Below are positions 8,778 through 16,917 of a stretch of 64,000 bases of DNA, in pieces. The translations under genes were made by a program, and so were the position numbers. The stretch covers positions 248,833 to 312,832 of the forward strand of contig NZ_JAECMT010000004.1 in the NCBI RefSeq assembly GCF_016019935.1, in the 5' to 3' direction. Position 1 is the first letter of the stretch. Each line of letters starts with the position of its first letter. The notes below the pieces were generated by a model. It searched no databases. It was not told where the DNA came from and saw nothing but the letters and a program-made list of their open reading frames with translations. This DNA is from Paenibacillus sp. GSMTC-2017. Its GTDB lineage: Bacteria; Bacillota; Bacilli; Paenibacillales; Paenibacillaceae.

Positions 8778-9662
8778 TTAGAAATCAGTGTTGCCCATTT
8801 TTCCCGCTTGAAAGTCATTAAAAGCTTCTATTATTTCCGCTTCGCTGTTCATAACAAACGGACCGTGTTGAAAAATCGGTTCATTGATAGGTTCTCCGCT
8901 CAATATGATTACAACAGTATCATCAGTTTCGCCTTCCATTTGGATATAGCCTTGTTCGTTGCTAAAGAGAACAAAATCTCCTGTCGCAGCTGTTCTAGTC
9001 CCATTCACTTTGGCAGATCCTTTGAGTACTAACGCTGCTGTGTTAAAGGTTGAAGGTAGCTCGAATGTTGCCTTGCCATTTGCTTTAAATGAGATATCGA
9101 ACATATGAATCGGCGTGAACGTTTGTGCAGGACCTTTAACGCTATTGTATTCACCCGCAATGATGCGAACCTCACCGCCGTCATCTGGCAACTTAACTCT
9201 TCCCATATTCCCATTCAGCAACTCTTGATATCTAGGTGCATGCATTTTGTTTGCGCGGGGAAGATTAACCCACAGTTGAATCATTTGGAATAAACCGCCG
9301 CGTTTAGAAAATTCCCGTTCATGATATTCTTTGTGCAATAATCCAGAACCAGCTGTCATCCACTGCACATCACCAGGTCCAATAATGCCGTGATTACCAT
9401 GGTTATCGTTATGTTCAACGTAACCTTCGTAAGCAATCGTAACCGTTTCGAAACCTCGATGAGGATGTGCGCCTACTCCTTTTACTTGTTCACTTGGCGG
9501 GAAAACGAATGGTGCATTGTAATCCATTAAAATAAACGGGCTGAAACGTTGTCCAAAGTTTGTTCCAGACGGGAAGTAGTTCGATACTCGGAATCCATCG
9601 CCAACCATATGAAAGGGAGCACCTTGGAAAACACCTTCAATTGATCGTAAGTTGTTTGTCAT
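8778..9662 (-). CDS. Pirin family cupin protein
   Basis: A 294-residue bicupin of the pirin family; some members are quercetin 2,3-dioxygenases and others act in redox sensing. The metal-binding set is complete in the N-terminal cupin: H66 and H68 in HPHRGFET, H110 and E112 in LLHKEYHE. These correspond to human pirin H56, H58, H101 and E103. The C-terminal cupin is present from about residue 170. ATG 9662 follows AAAGGAGCTTGCTCAC. Two AT-rich dyads lie 40-70 bases upstream and resemble a MarR-type operator. The substrate is unknown. Confidence 0.9.
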   Translation of the reverse strand: MTNNLRSIEGVFQGAPFHMVGDGFRVSNYFPSGTNFGQRFSPFILMDYNAPFVFPPSEQVKGVGAHPHRGFETVTIAYEGYVEHNDNHGNHGIIGPGDVQWMTAGSGLLHKEYHEREFSKRGGLFQMIQLWVNLPRANKMHAPRYQELLNGNMGRVKLPDDGGEVRIIAGEYNSVKGPAQTFTPIHMFDISFKANGKATFELPSTFNTAALVLKGSAKVNGTRTAATGDFVLFSNEQGYIQMEGETDDTVVIILSGEPINEPIFQHGPFVMNSEAEIIEAFNDFQAGKMGNTDF

Positions 9663-9699
9663 GTGAGCAAGCTCCTTTAAAAGTTATTTTTAAATTAAA

Positions 9700-9732
9700 T
9701 ATCTTAAATTAAAGATATATTGAATTTAAGAT
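9700..9732 (-). promoter_or_regulatory. Tandem MarR-like dyads upstream of the pirin gene
   Basis: TATCTTAAATTAAAGATA (9700-9717) has perfect outer half sites TATCTT/AAGATA. It is followed by a weaker overlapping dyad ending AATTTAAGAT (to 9732). The outline resembles the box TATCTCGAATTCGAGATA of the quinone-responsive MarR regulator MhqR, as recalled from Bacillus. The regulator is not in the immediate neighbourhood, so the assignment is tentative. Confidence 0.45.
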
Positions 9733-9782
9733 CTTGTCAAGTACCTGGACAAGAGGATTACGTCTTACGATCAATGAAAAAT

Positions 9783-9813
9783 GGCCTGTACCCATAAATG
9801 ATGGGTACAGGCC
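9783..9813 (-). terminator. Terminator of the serine hydrolase gene
   Basis: A perfect 12-bp stem GGCCTGTACCCA / TGGGTACAGGCC with a 7-base loop, 11 bases past the stop of the minus-strand gene. Read on the minus strand it is followed by ATTTTTC. Confidence 0.85.
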
Positions 9814-9823
9814 GTTCTCTACA

Positions 9824-11059
9824 TTAACGACTAAATTCTTTATCAAAGATTTTAAAATGGTTCGGATCCACTTCGGGCCCTACTGCATTGGTGTTAAGTA
9901 CCATAATATGCTTTCCACCTAGAGGACCACCAGCTAGTGTTGAGAATCCATGAGTACCGCCCGCTGCTGCCCAGTAATATTCTCCGTTTGGAAGTTTTAT
10001 TTGCAGAATGCCCAGTCCAAAATTTCCAAAAGGCGATGGATGACCTGTCGTCATCTCCTTCATCATCTCATCATTTAATAATTCCCCACCTAATAACGCA
10101 CTCATAAAGGTAATAAGATCATCAGCGGTTGAAACCATATCGCCAGCCGCATTTCCCCATGAAGGGTTAAACTCTGTGAAATCATGCAGCTTCATCGTCC
10201 TATCTAAGTTATAACCTCTAGCATGATCGCCTGGGATAAGTGGATTACTACCGCGCACAGATGTACCTGTAAGTCTTAGTGGGTCGATAAACCGTTTCTT
10301 TATTTGCTCCGCATATGTTTCTCCAGTTACTTTCTCGATAATAAGACCAGCCAGTATCGTATTTGTATTAGAATAGTCAAAGTTTGTTCCCGGTGAGAAA
10401 ACGGGTGGTTTTGCCAATCCTTTGTCTATAAGCTCTGTGGTTGTATAATACCGATATGGATTTTGAGGTATCGTAATGTCACGGAAATCGTTATCTGTAT
10501 AGCTAGCGATACCACTGCGGTGATTTAGTAATTGTGAAATTAGAACCTTACTGCCGTCATACCCATTACCTTTAACGACACCTGGCAACCATTTTTCTAC
10601 TGAGTCATCTAAGTTTAGCTTCTTTTCTTGAGCGAGTTGCAATACAACGGCAGCGACAAATGTCTTTGTGACGCTTCCAACTCGGAATGAAAAGTGAGGT
10701 TCCATCGGATAAGAATCCTCTATACTAGCTAGACCAGAAGCGTAAGTCCATCGTTCTCCATTCTGTAGTCCACCAGCTACTATCCCCGGTATATACTTGC
10801 TTTTTACCGACTCATCGATGAGGTTCTTGATTTTATTTCGGCTCGCTTCAGCGGAAGCGTATGCCAAGTTTTTATTATCCTTCTTAACTGTTACGATTGC
10901 ACCTGATACATTATTAATGTTTGCGGCTGCATCGATCGATTGCCTTGTTTGTACTTCATTCGCCTTTACATAATTATGAGCAGGCAGTGCGAGGGTGCTA
11001 ATTAGTAACGCGGATAAAGTAAGTCTCAGTCCTCTTTTACTAGTAATTCGTTTCATCAT
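9824..11059 (-). CDS. Secreted serine hydrolase, class C beta-lactamase / DD-peptidase fold
   Basis: A 411-residue exported protein with an N-terminal signal peptide (hydrophobic residues 11-28). The three active-site elements of the serine beta-lactamase-like family are present: S129-V-T-K132, Y229-S-N231 and H370-G (equivalent to KTG/HxG). Members include D-alanyl-D-alanine carboxypeptidases, EstB-type esterases and D-aminopeptidases. The sequence does not tell which reaction is catalysed. GGAGAGATGA precedes a double ATG at 11059/11056; either could be used. It is transcribed divergently from the fused two-component gene, with a 260-base spacer holding a perfect dyad. Confidence 0.88.
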   Translation of the reverse strand: MMKRITSKRGLRLTLSALLISTLALPAHNYVKANEVQTRQSIDAAANINNVSGAIVTVKKDNKNLAYASAEASRNKIKNLIDESVKSKYIPGIVAGGLQNGERWTYASGLASIEDSYPMEPHFSFRVGSVTKTFVAAVVLQLAQEKKLNLDDSVEKWLPGVVKGNGYDGSKVLISQLLNHRSGIASYTDNDFRDITIPQNPYRYYTTTELIDKGLAKPPVFSPGTNFDYSNTNTILAGLIIEKVTGETYAEQIKKRFIDPLRLTGTSVRGSNPLIPGDHARGYNLDRTMKLHDFTEFNPSWGNAAGDMVSTADDLITFMSALLGGELLNDEMMKEMTTGHPSPFGNFGLGILQIKLPNGEYYWAAAGGTHGFSTLAGGPLGGKHIMVLNTNAVGPEVDPNHFKIFDKEFSR

Positions 11060-11190
11060 TCATCTCTCCTAAATTGTTGTAATGTATTTGCTTCACCCCC
11101 TCAATGTAAACCATCTGTTGTTAAAAAGAATATTGACTAAACCGCATCAGTTTTGGGTGACATCGCCCTTGAACCTGTCAACTTTCAAGT

Positions 11191-11205
11191 ATGACTAATT
11201 GTCAT
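11191..11205. promoter_or_regulatory. Dyad operator candidate between hydrolase and fused two-component gene
   Basis: ATGACTAATTGTCAT, two 5-base arms around 5 central bases, with a further half site ATGAC at 11215-11219. It lies in the divergent spacer, 115 bases before the fused kinase/regulator ATG and 132 bases before the hydrolase start. NarL/LuxR-type response regulators bind such inverted repeats, so autoregulation is likely but unproven. Confidence 0.45.
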
Positions 11206-11319
11206 ATGGCAGGAATGACAGTGTTTCTCTCACTTGACTAAAGGGGAAAGTAGGGTGCATGATTAATCGGAATTACTTGATTTTTCTTATCTTTTAGCAT
11301 AGGCAGGTGTACATCGTTT

Positions 11320-13104
11320 ATGAAGTCTATTATGAAAACGTGGCTTTGGTATGATTGGATGACAGTTGGTTTACGAACACTGTGGCTGCTCATTGTCGGT
11401 ATGACTGTTTGTATTAACTTGTCACTAGCAGCTCTGCTCGTTTGGGTAACCGTTATCTCTGCATTAGTGGTGTACTTCATACCGCTTATTGTGAAATATA
11501 GGGATGAAAACAAATATCTTGTTGTAGAAGTGTTGTCGGCGGGTACCTTTTACCTCTACATTGCCTACTTTAGTTCGGAATTGCTGTGGTCTTTTGCTAT
11601 ATTGGTCATTATTATCGGTTTAGCCAGTAATCCCAAAACGTATGTCTGGGCGGGAATCAGCTGTGGTTTTATTTTCCCGATTGTGAATGGTTGGATTTCT
11701 AATCAGCCCCCCCTCGAGCTTGTTGTTAGTTGCAGTGTTAGTTTCGCGATGGGATATGCCTTTAACGTACTAATTCAATCTCATAAGCAAGCTGGAATCA
11801 TTCAAGAGCAGAAACAATTATTGGAGCAGCATCTTACGAAGATTGAGGAGCTTACTCTTAAGGAGGAGCGAAGCAGGCTGTCACATGAGCTGCATGACAC
11901 GGTTGGCCACTCGCTAACCTCTCTAATTGTAGGTGTAGAGTCGCTTCGATCATATGTCCCTGTTACACAGATAGAACGAATTGATGCGCTTGTTTCGATC
12001 GGACAGCACAGTCTCGATGATATACGAAAGCATATGTATCAACTTACATCTACGCCGCTAAACGATTCACTAAGTGAATCGCTGCTCCAACTAACACAAG
12101 AGTTTATGAAGTCTACAGGTATTCATGTTAACTTCCGTGTAATCGGTAGAGAGACTCTTGTTATACAGAAGATGAGTTTCTGTTTATATCGCTGCCTTCA
12201 AGAATCGCTCACAAATGCAGTTCGTCACGGTCAGGCAAGCGAGGTATCTGTTCAATTGTATTTCGAAAGCCAGCAGATTCGATTGCAGATAGAGGATAAT
12301 GGTGTAGGCATGGAGTCAAGTGAATTCGGCTTTGGTCTACATGGCATGCTGGAACGGCTGGAATTGCTTGATGGAACGTTATCCGTTCATTCGCAACTAG
12401 AACAAGGAACTATCGTCATATGTACGATTCCTTTGCAAGCTGAACGCATCCAAGGTACTATCCGCTTACTGATTGTAGATGATCAAGCTATTATTGCGGA
12501 TAGTTTAAAACATATTATGAATCAGCATGCTGACTTTCTTGTCGTCGGTACAGCTTGCAATGGGCAAGGCGCATTAGAACTTTGCGAGCAATTCGAACCA
12601 GATATTGTGCTGATGGATGTTCATATGCAAGGGATGAATGGGCTTGAAGCTTTACGAGTGATGAAACAACGATGGCCTACTATGAAGGTCGTACTTATGA
12701 CAACATTTGAGGATGCGATGGAGGCAACAACGGCACTTGAGAATGGTGCAGAAGGATATATGCTCAAGTCAACGCATTCTAAAGAGATAATGGAAGCTAT
12801 GAAACTTATTTATCGGGGAGGTACGTGGATCGATCAGAGTGTGGCTGTGAGAGTATTCGAAGTGATGAAACGACAGCGTGAGGTGCTAGAGAAGATCGTT
12901 CCCAATGATCCGTATGGGTTAACGAAACGAGATAGGGAGATATTGGAGCAATTATCGAATGGCATGCGATACAAGTCGATTGCCGCAAAGCTCTTTTTAA
13001 CAGAAGGAACGGTACGTAATTATTGTTCGACACTATATTCGAAGTTAGGTGTGAGCAATAGGGAAGAGGCAGTTGAGCTTGCGCGAACGAAGAGTATCTT
13101 GTAA
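11320..13104 (+). CDS. Fused sensor histidine kinase and NarL/LuxR response regulator in one chain
   Basis: A 594-residue protein carrying a whole two-component system. Residues 18-155 form about five to six membrane helices with almost no extracellular loop. A coiled-coil lead (160-186) precedes the HisKA_3 box SRLSHELHDTVGHS with H192 as phospho-acceptor. The HATPase domain has the N-box N299 and G-box DNGVGM (326-331). After only about ten linker residues a receiver begins at RLLIVDDQ (382), with phospho-site D433 in LMDVHM and K483. A LuxR-type HTH (about 533-590, LTKRDREILEQLSNG) ends the protein. Kinase and regulator are normally separate genes. A membrane-tethered DNA-binding output follows if the chain is not cleaved. 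Confidence 0.9.
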   Translation: MKSIMKTWLWYDWMTVGLRTLWLLIVGMTVCINLSLAALLVWVTVISALVVYFIPLIVKYRDENKYLVVEVLSAGTFYLYIAYFSSELLWSFAILVIIIGLASNPKTYVWAGISCGFIFPIVNGWISNQPPLELVVSCSVSFAMGYAFNVLIQSHKQAGIIQEQKQLLEQHLTKIEELTLKEERSRLSHELHDTVGHSLTSLIVGVESLRSYVPVTQIERIDALVSIGQHSLDDIRKHMYQLTSTPLNDSLSESLLQLTQEFMKSTGIHVNFRVIGRETLVIQKMSFCLYRCLQESLTNAVRHGQASEVSVQLYFESQQIRLQIEDNGVGMESSEFGFGLHGMLERLELLDGTLSVHSQLEQGTIVICTIPLQAERIQGTIRLLIVDDQAIIADSLKHIMNQHADFLVVGTACNGQGALELCEQFEPDIVLMDVHMQGMNGLEALRVMKQRWPTMKVVLMTTFEDAMEATTALENGAEGYMLKSTHSKEIMEAMKLIYRGGTWIDQSVAVRVFEVMKRQREVLEKIVPNDPYGLTKRDREILEQLSNGMRYKSIAAKLFLTEGTVRNYCSTLYSKLGVSNREEAVELARTKSIL

Positions 13105-13159
13105 CGAGTGTATAATGAACTAGTTTGTGGTTGCCGTTATTTCTTATTGAAGATGGAAG

Positions 13160-13200
13160 CAAATAGCCCTTGCTACTAGTGGAGTAGTAAGGGCTATTTG
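13160..13200. terminator. Bidirectional terminator
   Basis: An 18-bp near-perfect stem (CAAATAGCCCTT.. / ..AAGGGCTATTTG) centred on AGTGG, 55 bases after the fused two-component gene and 30 bases before the end of the convergent TetR gene. T-rich flanks occur on both strands. Confidence 0.85.
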
Positions 13201-13229
13201 TTTGGGCAGTAGTCGGTTATGTTCTTAAG

Positions 13230-13856
13230 CTAATATATAGCGATTTGATGCCTAAATCCGGCAAGTAGCACTTCTGATGACTGTTCGAAAGTTGGAGTAA
13301 GTCGGTTCATCAGCTCCTTGGCCGATTCCTCAGAGTCAGAATAAGTAGCGACAATTCCATTAAGGGTGAAAAAATAAATGCGCGAATACATGAGTGCCCG
13401 TTCATCATTGGCGTTTAATTGAAGACAGTTTTGTAACGCTATAACTAGCTTGCCAAACATCGTATTACGCAATTGGTTTAGCTCCATGTCTGGTGCTTCA
13501 TCATCAACCCGCACAGATTTTACAGCGAAAAAGAGATTATACATATTGCGATTTGCTAAGCAGAACTCGATAAATGCCAAACTAATGGCTTTTAATTTGT
13601 CGTCGGCAGGAAGTTCTTGGCTTAGAAACGCTTCAAATGTAAGTAGGAGAGCTTGTAGCGGCGGCATGGAGAGTTGTGTAAGCAGAGCTTCTTTATCTTT
13701 GAAGTAAATATAGATCGTCGTATGAGAGCAGCCTGCTTCTTTGGCAATTTCACGCATCGTTACCGTGTCATATCCCTTACTTGCAAATAGCTTTTCCGAT
13801 GCCTCAACAATATTTTTTCTCGTTTCATCCGACTTTTGCTTTTGTTTAGTCGTCAC
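13230..13856 (-). CDS. TetR family transcriptional regulator
   Basis: A 208-residue TetR-type repressor. The N-terminal HTH spans about residues 13-58 with the family pattern FASKGYDTVTMREIAKEAG and TTIYIYFKDKEALL. The C-terminal ligand domain has no close recognised signature. The start is GTG 13856; GAGGGGGTGTAG lies upstream. It is the last gene of a minus-strand unit with a 23-codon ORF and a polytopic membrane protein. Two tandem dyads just before that unit are the natural operator, implying autorepression. The inducer is unknown. Confidence 0.88.
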   Translation of the reverse strand: MTTKQKQKSDETRKNIVEASEKLFASKGYDTVTMREIAKEAGCSHTTIYIYFKDKEALLTQLSMPPLQALLLTFEAFLSQELPADDKLKAISLAFIEFCLANRNMYNLFFAVKSVRVDDEAPDMELNQLRNTMFGKLVIALQNCLQLNANDERALMYSRIYFFTLNGIVATYSDSEESAKELMNRLTPTFEQSSEVLLAGFRHQIAIY

Positions 13857-13923
13857 TGGCAGCTACACCCCCTCGATGCTAAGGACATTGTAACTACCGC
13901 TATTCAACCTGTCAAATGGCGTG

Positions 13924-13995
13924 TTATTTTGAAATACGGACATCAAGATACCCGCAGACAATAGTAAACAGCAACAGAAACACGATAAAACTCAT
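13924..13995 (-). CDS. 23-residue single-span membrane peptide in the TetR operon
   Basis: A 24-codon ORF with an excellent ribosome binding site, AGAGGAGGCATATTCC, before ATG 13995. The product is a hydrophobic segment (SFIVFLLLFTIVCG) followed by a polar tail YLDVRISK, the layout of a one-pass membrane micropeptide. It lies 50 bases after the membrane protein gene and 67 bases before tetR, on the same strand. The start site and topology support expression; no family is recognised. Confidence 0.6.
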   Translation of the reverse strand: MSFIVFLLLFTIVCGYLDVRISK

Positions 13996-14045
13996 GGAAT
14001 ATGCCTCCTCTAATTAAACAGCTTTGCCAATTACAGAATTACCGT

Positions 14046-14621
14046 TTAAAATAGCCCCAAAACATCTGTGACAAGTGCAAAGGCGAACAAGAGCCCCATT
14101 ACTCCTGAAGCTAGGTAAGCAGCTTTTCTGTTCTTGCCTTCCGTTCTCTTTCTTGTAGAAAATAGATACATAATAAGTCCAATTGCAAGCAGAGTAATCT
14201 CCAAGGCGATTGAAATGCCCTTAAACTCCCATACGCCAAGTCCAATCAAAGGTAAATCACCAATATTGCCTGGCAGGAAAGGCATATCCGCACGATGCAT
14301 CACAAGATCAAGAATCCAATGGCTGAAGACGACTCCTCCCAAAATATAACCTGCACGCTTGCCCCAGAAACGTTTGCCCAAGAGCCCAGCAACGATAGCT
14401 AGAATAATAGCTCCAAGTAATGAATGTGTATAATCGGCATGAATAATTAAACCGCCATAACCTCCACCGTGCGAGTGTTCGTCTATCGTTTCTACTCCTG
14501 AAAGCAATAAAGGTATAAACGCTACATCAAGTAGTTGTGTTCCAAGCATGAGTGCCCAAAGAGGAACCTCAGGCGCTTGTGCTTTTACCCCTGCCGCTAA
14601 TCCGAAATGCCCTGCAAACAT
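14046..14621 (-). CDS. Polytopic membrane protein, YdjM/DUF457-like metal-dependent hydrolase type
   Basis: A 191-residue membrane protein starting at ATG 14621 behind GAAGGTGAAGCC; an in-frame TTG 12 codons upstream lacks a site. About five hydrophobic segments are visible. Histidine/aspartate motifs sit at membrane borders: HFGLAAG near the start, IHADYTHSLLGA around residue 60 and VFSHWILDLVMHRAD around 100. The D-x-x-HS and SHWxLD motifs are those of the YdjM (DUF457) family, described as inner-membrane metal-dependent hydrolases of unclear substrate. It is the first gene of the TetR-controlled unit, so it is the likely effector. Confidence 0.7.
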   Translation of the reverse strand: MFAGHFGLAAGVKAQAPEVPLWALMLGTQLLDVAFIPLLLSGVETIDEHSHGGGYGGLIIHADYTHSLLGAIILAIVAGLLGKRFWGKRAGYILGGVVFSHWILDLVMHRADMPFLPGNIGDLPLIGLGVWEFKGISIALEITLLAIGLIMYLFSTRKRTEGKNRKAAYLASGVMGLLFAFALVTDVLGLF

Positions 14622-14660
14622 GGCTTCACCTTCTTCATTAAGTTTTGTTATCGACAATTA

Positions 14661-14688
14661 GTAACCATTGGTTAGTAACCGTTGGTTA
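14661..14688 (-). promoter_or_regulatory. Tandem TetR-type dyad operators
   Basis: Two adjacent 14-base repeats, GTAACCATTGGTTA and GTAACCGTTGGTTA. Each is a dyad: TAACCA-T-TGGTTA is perfect and the second copy has one mismatch. They lie 40 bases upstream of the first gene of the minus-strand TetR unit, where a repressor would block initiation. Confidence 0.75.
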
Positions 14689-14873
14689 TATAATAACGAT
14701 TCATTAGTTGTTAGTCAATATGCATTTATCCTTTATTTGGGTCTCGAAGAGAGATGAAGTAAAACGAATAATCCTTCTTATGCATACCTTCAACATCTTT
14801 CAACTATTCACAGAATGTGGTTAGCTTGAGTAATCGCAATAATTTGGAATATGATTTTTGGGAGGACGGGGAC

Positions 14874-15662
14874 ATGAGTAGGTTTGCGATAGGTCATATA
14901 TTGATTAAAAGCAATCATTTACATCAAGCCGTAAAAGAATACGAAAAAGCAGGTTTCACCGTTACTTATCGTACAGATCCAGCCAAAGCTCATAACGCAC
15001 TCATTTACATGAAGGACGGTTCTTTCCTTGAACTGTACAATCCAAACCCGGTTCGTATCCCGGATAAGCTAGTACTAGGTTTACTTAGATTGTTTCGTCC
15101 GCTCCACTCAGGTTTCATAAGCAGATACATGTCTTACATAAAGAGCGATGAAGGCCTCAATGACTACGCACTGGACAGTATCCCGCTAGAGCAAGCAGAG
15201 GAAAATCTAAGTGACCTCATACAAGCAGGAGTCGACATCGGCAAAAAGATTAATATGAGTAAACGATTGCTTGATGGAAGTAAGCAAAAGTGGTGGATGG
15301 CGATGCCACAAGAAGTTAAGCTGCCTTTTTTAATGAGCGCCTATAATCCCGCTGTCATATGTACTGAGTATGAAATAACCCATAACAATGGTGCGCTTGG
15401 CATAGATAAGTTAGTTATAGAGGTACCTGAGCTTGAGGAGTGGATCATGAAATATGCGGCTATTTTTAAGGGAGCGTCCCTATTAAGAGATGGCAATCAG
15501 TGCGAGTTCACTCTTGGTAAGACTCATAAGATTCTCCTCCGCCAAGCTGAACAGTATCGGATCTCCGAAATTCATATGTTAACTTCGAAAAGGGCAATAC
15601 CAGAGCATCTGCTTAGGCTCGATTTGCCCCACAAGACTGCTATTATTTTGAAATCGATCTAG
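14874..15662 (+). CDS. VOC/glyoxalase-like domain protein
   Basis: A 262-residue protein. ATG 14874 is chosen because TTTGGGAGGACGGGGAC precedes it; the frame extends 19 codons upstream to a GTG without such a site. The N-terminal 70 residues have the beta-alpha-beta-beta pattern of the vicinal oxygen chelate fold, with candidate metal ligands H7 in IGHILI and E54 in SFLELYNP. It resembles the Glyoxalase_3 (PF13468) group of larger uncharacterised proteins. It is monocistronic and convergent with ada, 3 bases apart. The reaction is unknown. Confidence 0.65.
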   Translation: MSRFAIGHILIKSNHLHQAVKEYEKAGFTVTYRTDPAKAHNALIYMKDGSFLELYNPNPVRIPDKLVLGLLRLFRPLHSGFISRYMSYIKSDEGLNDYALDSIPLEQAEENLSDLIQAGVDIGKKINMSKRLLDGSKQKWWMAMPQEVKLPFLMSAYNPAVICTEYEITHNNGALGIDKLVIEVPELEEWIMKYAAIFKGASLLRDGNQCEFTLGKTHKILLRQAEQYRISEIHMLTSKRAIPEHLLRLDLPHKTAIILKSI

Positions 15663-15665
15663 TGT

Positions 15666-16736
15666 TTAAAGGGGAGCGTTGCTCTGCATCTTACCCACAT
15701 ACGTCTCATGAGTTAACAGCCAATTTTTGCGGGAGATACCGCCACCGTAGCCGCCTAAGTCGCCATTTGTATTAATAACGCGGTGACAAGGAACCATGAT
15801 GGCAAGTTGATTCGCCCCATTGGCCCCAGCTACAGCACGAAATGCGGTAGGTTTCCCAAGTGATTTGGCAATGTCCAGATAAGAACGAGTTTCTCCAGGC
15901 GGTATTTTCATTAATTGCTCCCACACACTTTTTTGAAACGGTGACCCTATTAAGCAGATAGGGGTCTTAAAGGTAGTCAGTGTACCGTCAAAGTATTGGG
16001 TCAATTCCGCTTCAATAGATCGAATTGGCTCCGTCATCCCTGGGATAATGGCCGCTTTTGTCCGTATTCTAAGTCGTTCTACTTCACGTTCCAAACCCCG
16101 CCGATCTACAAATTCCAGGAGCTGAAGTGCATGATCATCGCCAATAGCAATCATAGGACCTAGACGAGTATCGATCCACGAAGCATGTAGAACGTTGCCT
16201 TGCTCAAGCCGATTAGGTGCTGCCCCCATAATGCGAGAGAATGCATCCCTAAAGCCACTACTGGATTCATAACCAATGGAAAGCTGAGTATCTATGACCG
16301 TTTGACCGCCTCTAATGGTTTTGAGGGCAAGACCCATACGCCGTGCTCGTGCGTATTCTACAAAAGTCATACCGAATCTCTTTTTGAATTGGCGCCGAGC
16401 AGTTGATTCATCGACCGATAGTTGCTTGAAGTCTTGTTCCGTCCAACGTTTTTCAGGATTATTTTCTACTGCCTCAACAAGGACGCGAATAGTGTCTGAA
16501 ACATGATTCGGATGAGATAACGGACGGCATCGCTGACATGGGCGGTAGGAGGCGAGTAGAGCTTGCTGCGCATTTCCATAGAACTCACAGTTTTCGAACT
16601 TTGGCTTACGTGCTGGACAAGTTGGGCGGCAAAATACACCTGTAGTCTTCACTCCGACATAGAAGATACCTTCATACTCCGTGTTTTTTTCTATTAGAGC
16701 TTTGTAATATTCCTCATTTTGTTTAGCCGGGATCAT
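15666..16736 (-). CDS. ada: Bifunctional Ada: methyl-phosphotriester sensor, AraC activator and O6-methylguanine-DNA methyltransferase
   Basis: A 356-residue three-part protein. Residues 1-75 are the Ada zinc domain, with the four cysteines at C36, C40, C67 and C70; the first is the methyl acceptor from phosphotriesters. Residues 80-180 are an AraC-type HTH that would activate ada-regulon genes once methylated. Residues 190-350 are the methyltransferase, with active-site C317 in MVPCHRVIN. B. subtilis splits these functions over AdaA and AdaB, whereas this single chain has the E. coli Ada layout. ATG 16736 is used. It repairs alkylated DNA by suicidal transfer. Confidence 0.95.
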   Translation of the reverse strand: MIPAKQNEEYYKALIEKNTEYEGIFYVGVKTTGVFCRPTCPARKPKFENCEFYGNAQQALLASYRPCQRCRPLSHPNHVSDTIRVLVEAVENNPEKRWTEQDFKQLSVDESTARRQFKKRFGMTFVEYARARRMGLALKTIRGGQTVIDTQLSIGYESSSGFRDAFSRIMGAAPNRLEQGNVLHASWIDTRLGPMIAIGDDHALQLLEFVDRRGLEREVERLRIRTKAAIIPGMTEPIRSIEAELTQYFDGTLTTFKTPICLIGSPFQKSVWEQLMKIPPGETRSYLDIAKSLGKPTAFRAVAGANGANQLAIMVPCHRVINTNGDLGGYGGGISRKNWLLTHETYVGKMQSNAPL

Positions 16737-16917
16737 AGTAACACGTCCTAGTCTTAAGATTATATTTTTATTATAGAGCTTCCTTATATTTCGCGTCGCC
16801 GAAAATCGGGCATCAATTTTTTAGCAATTTAATTAGCATCCATGTTGTGATTTGCAGATTTTGGGGGAATTATAAAATAGATAATGTTAAGGTTTAGAGA
16901 GGAAGTAGCAGGACAAG

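Noticed and set aside
11238-11513. A 91-codon minus-strand frame over the start of the fused two-component gene
   Set aside because: It overlaps the first membrane helices of the fused gene in antisense; composition is random-like.
16737-16917. A T-box or other leader before the amino-acid permease
   Set aside because: Only 181 bases, no terminator hairpin and no T-box sequence were found.
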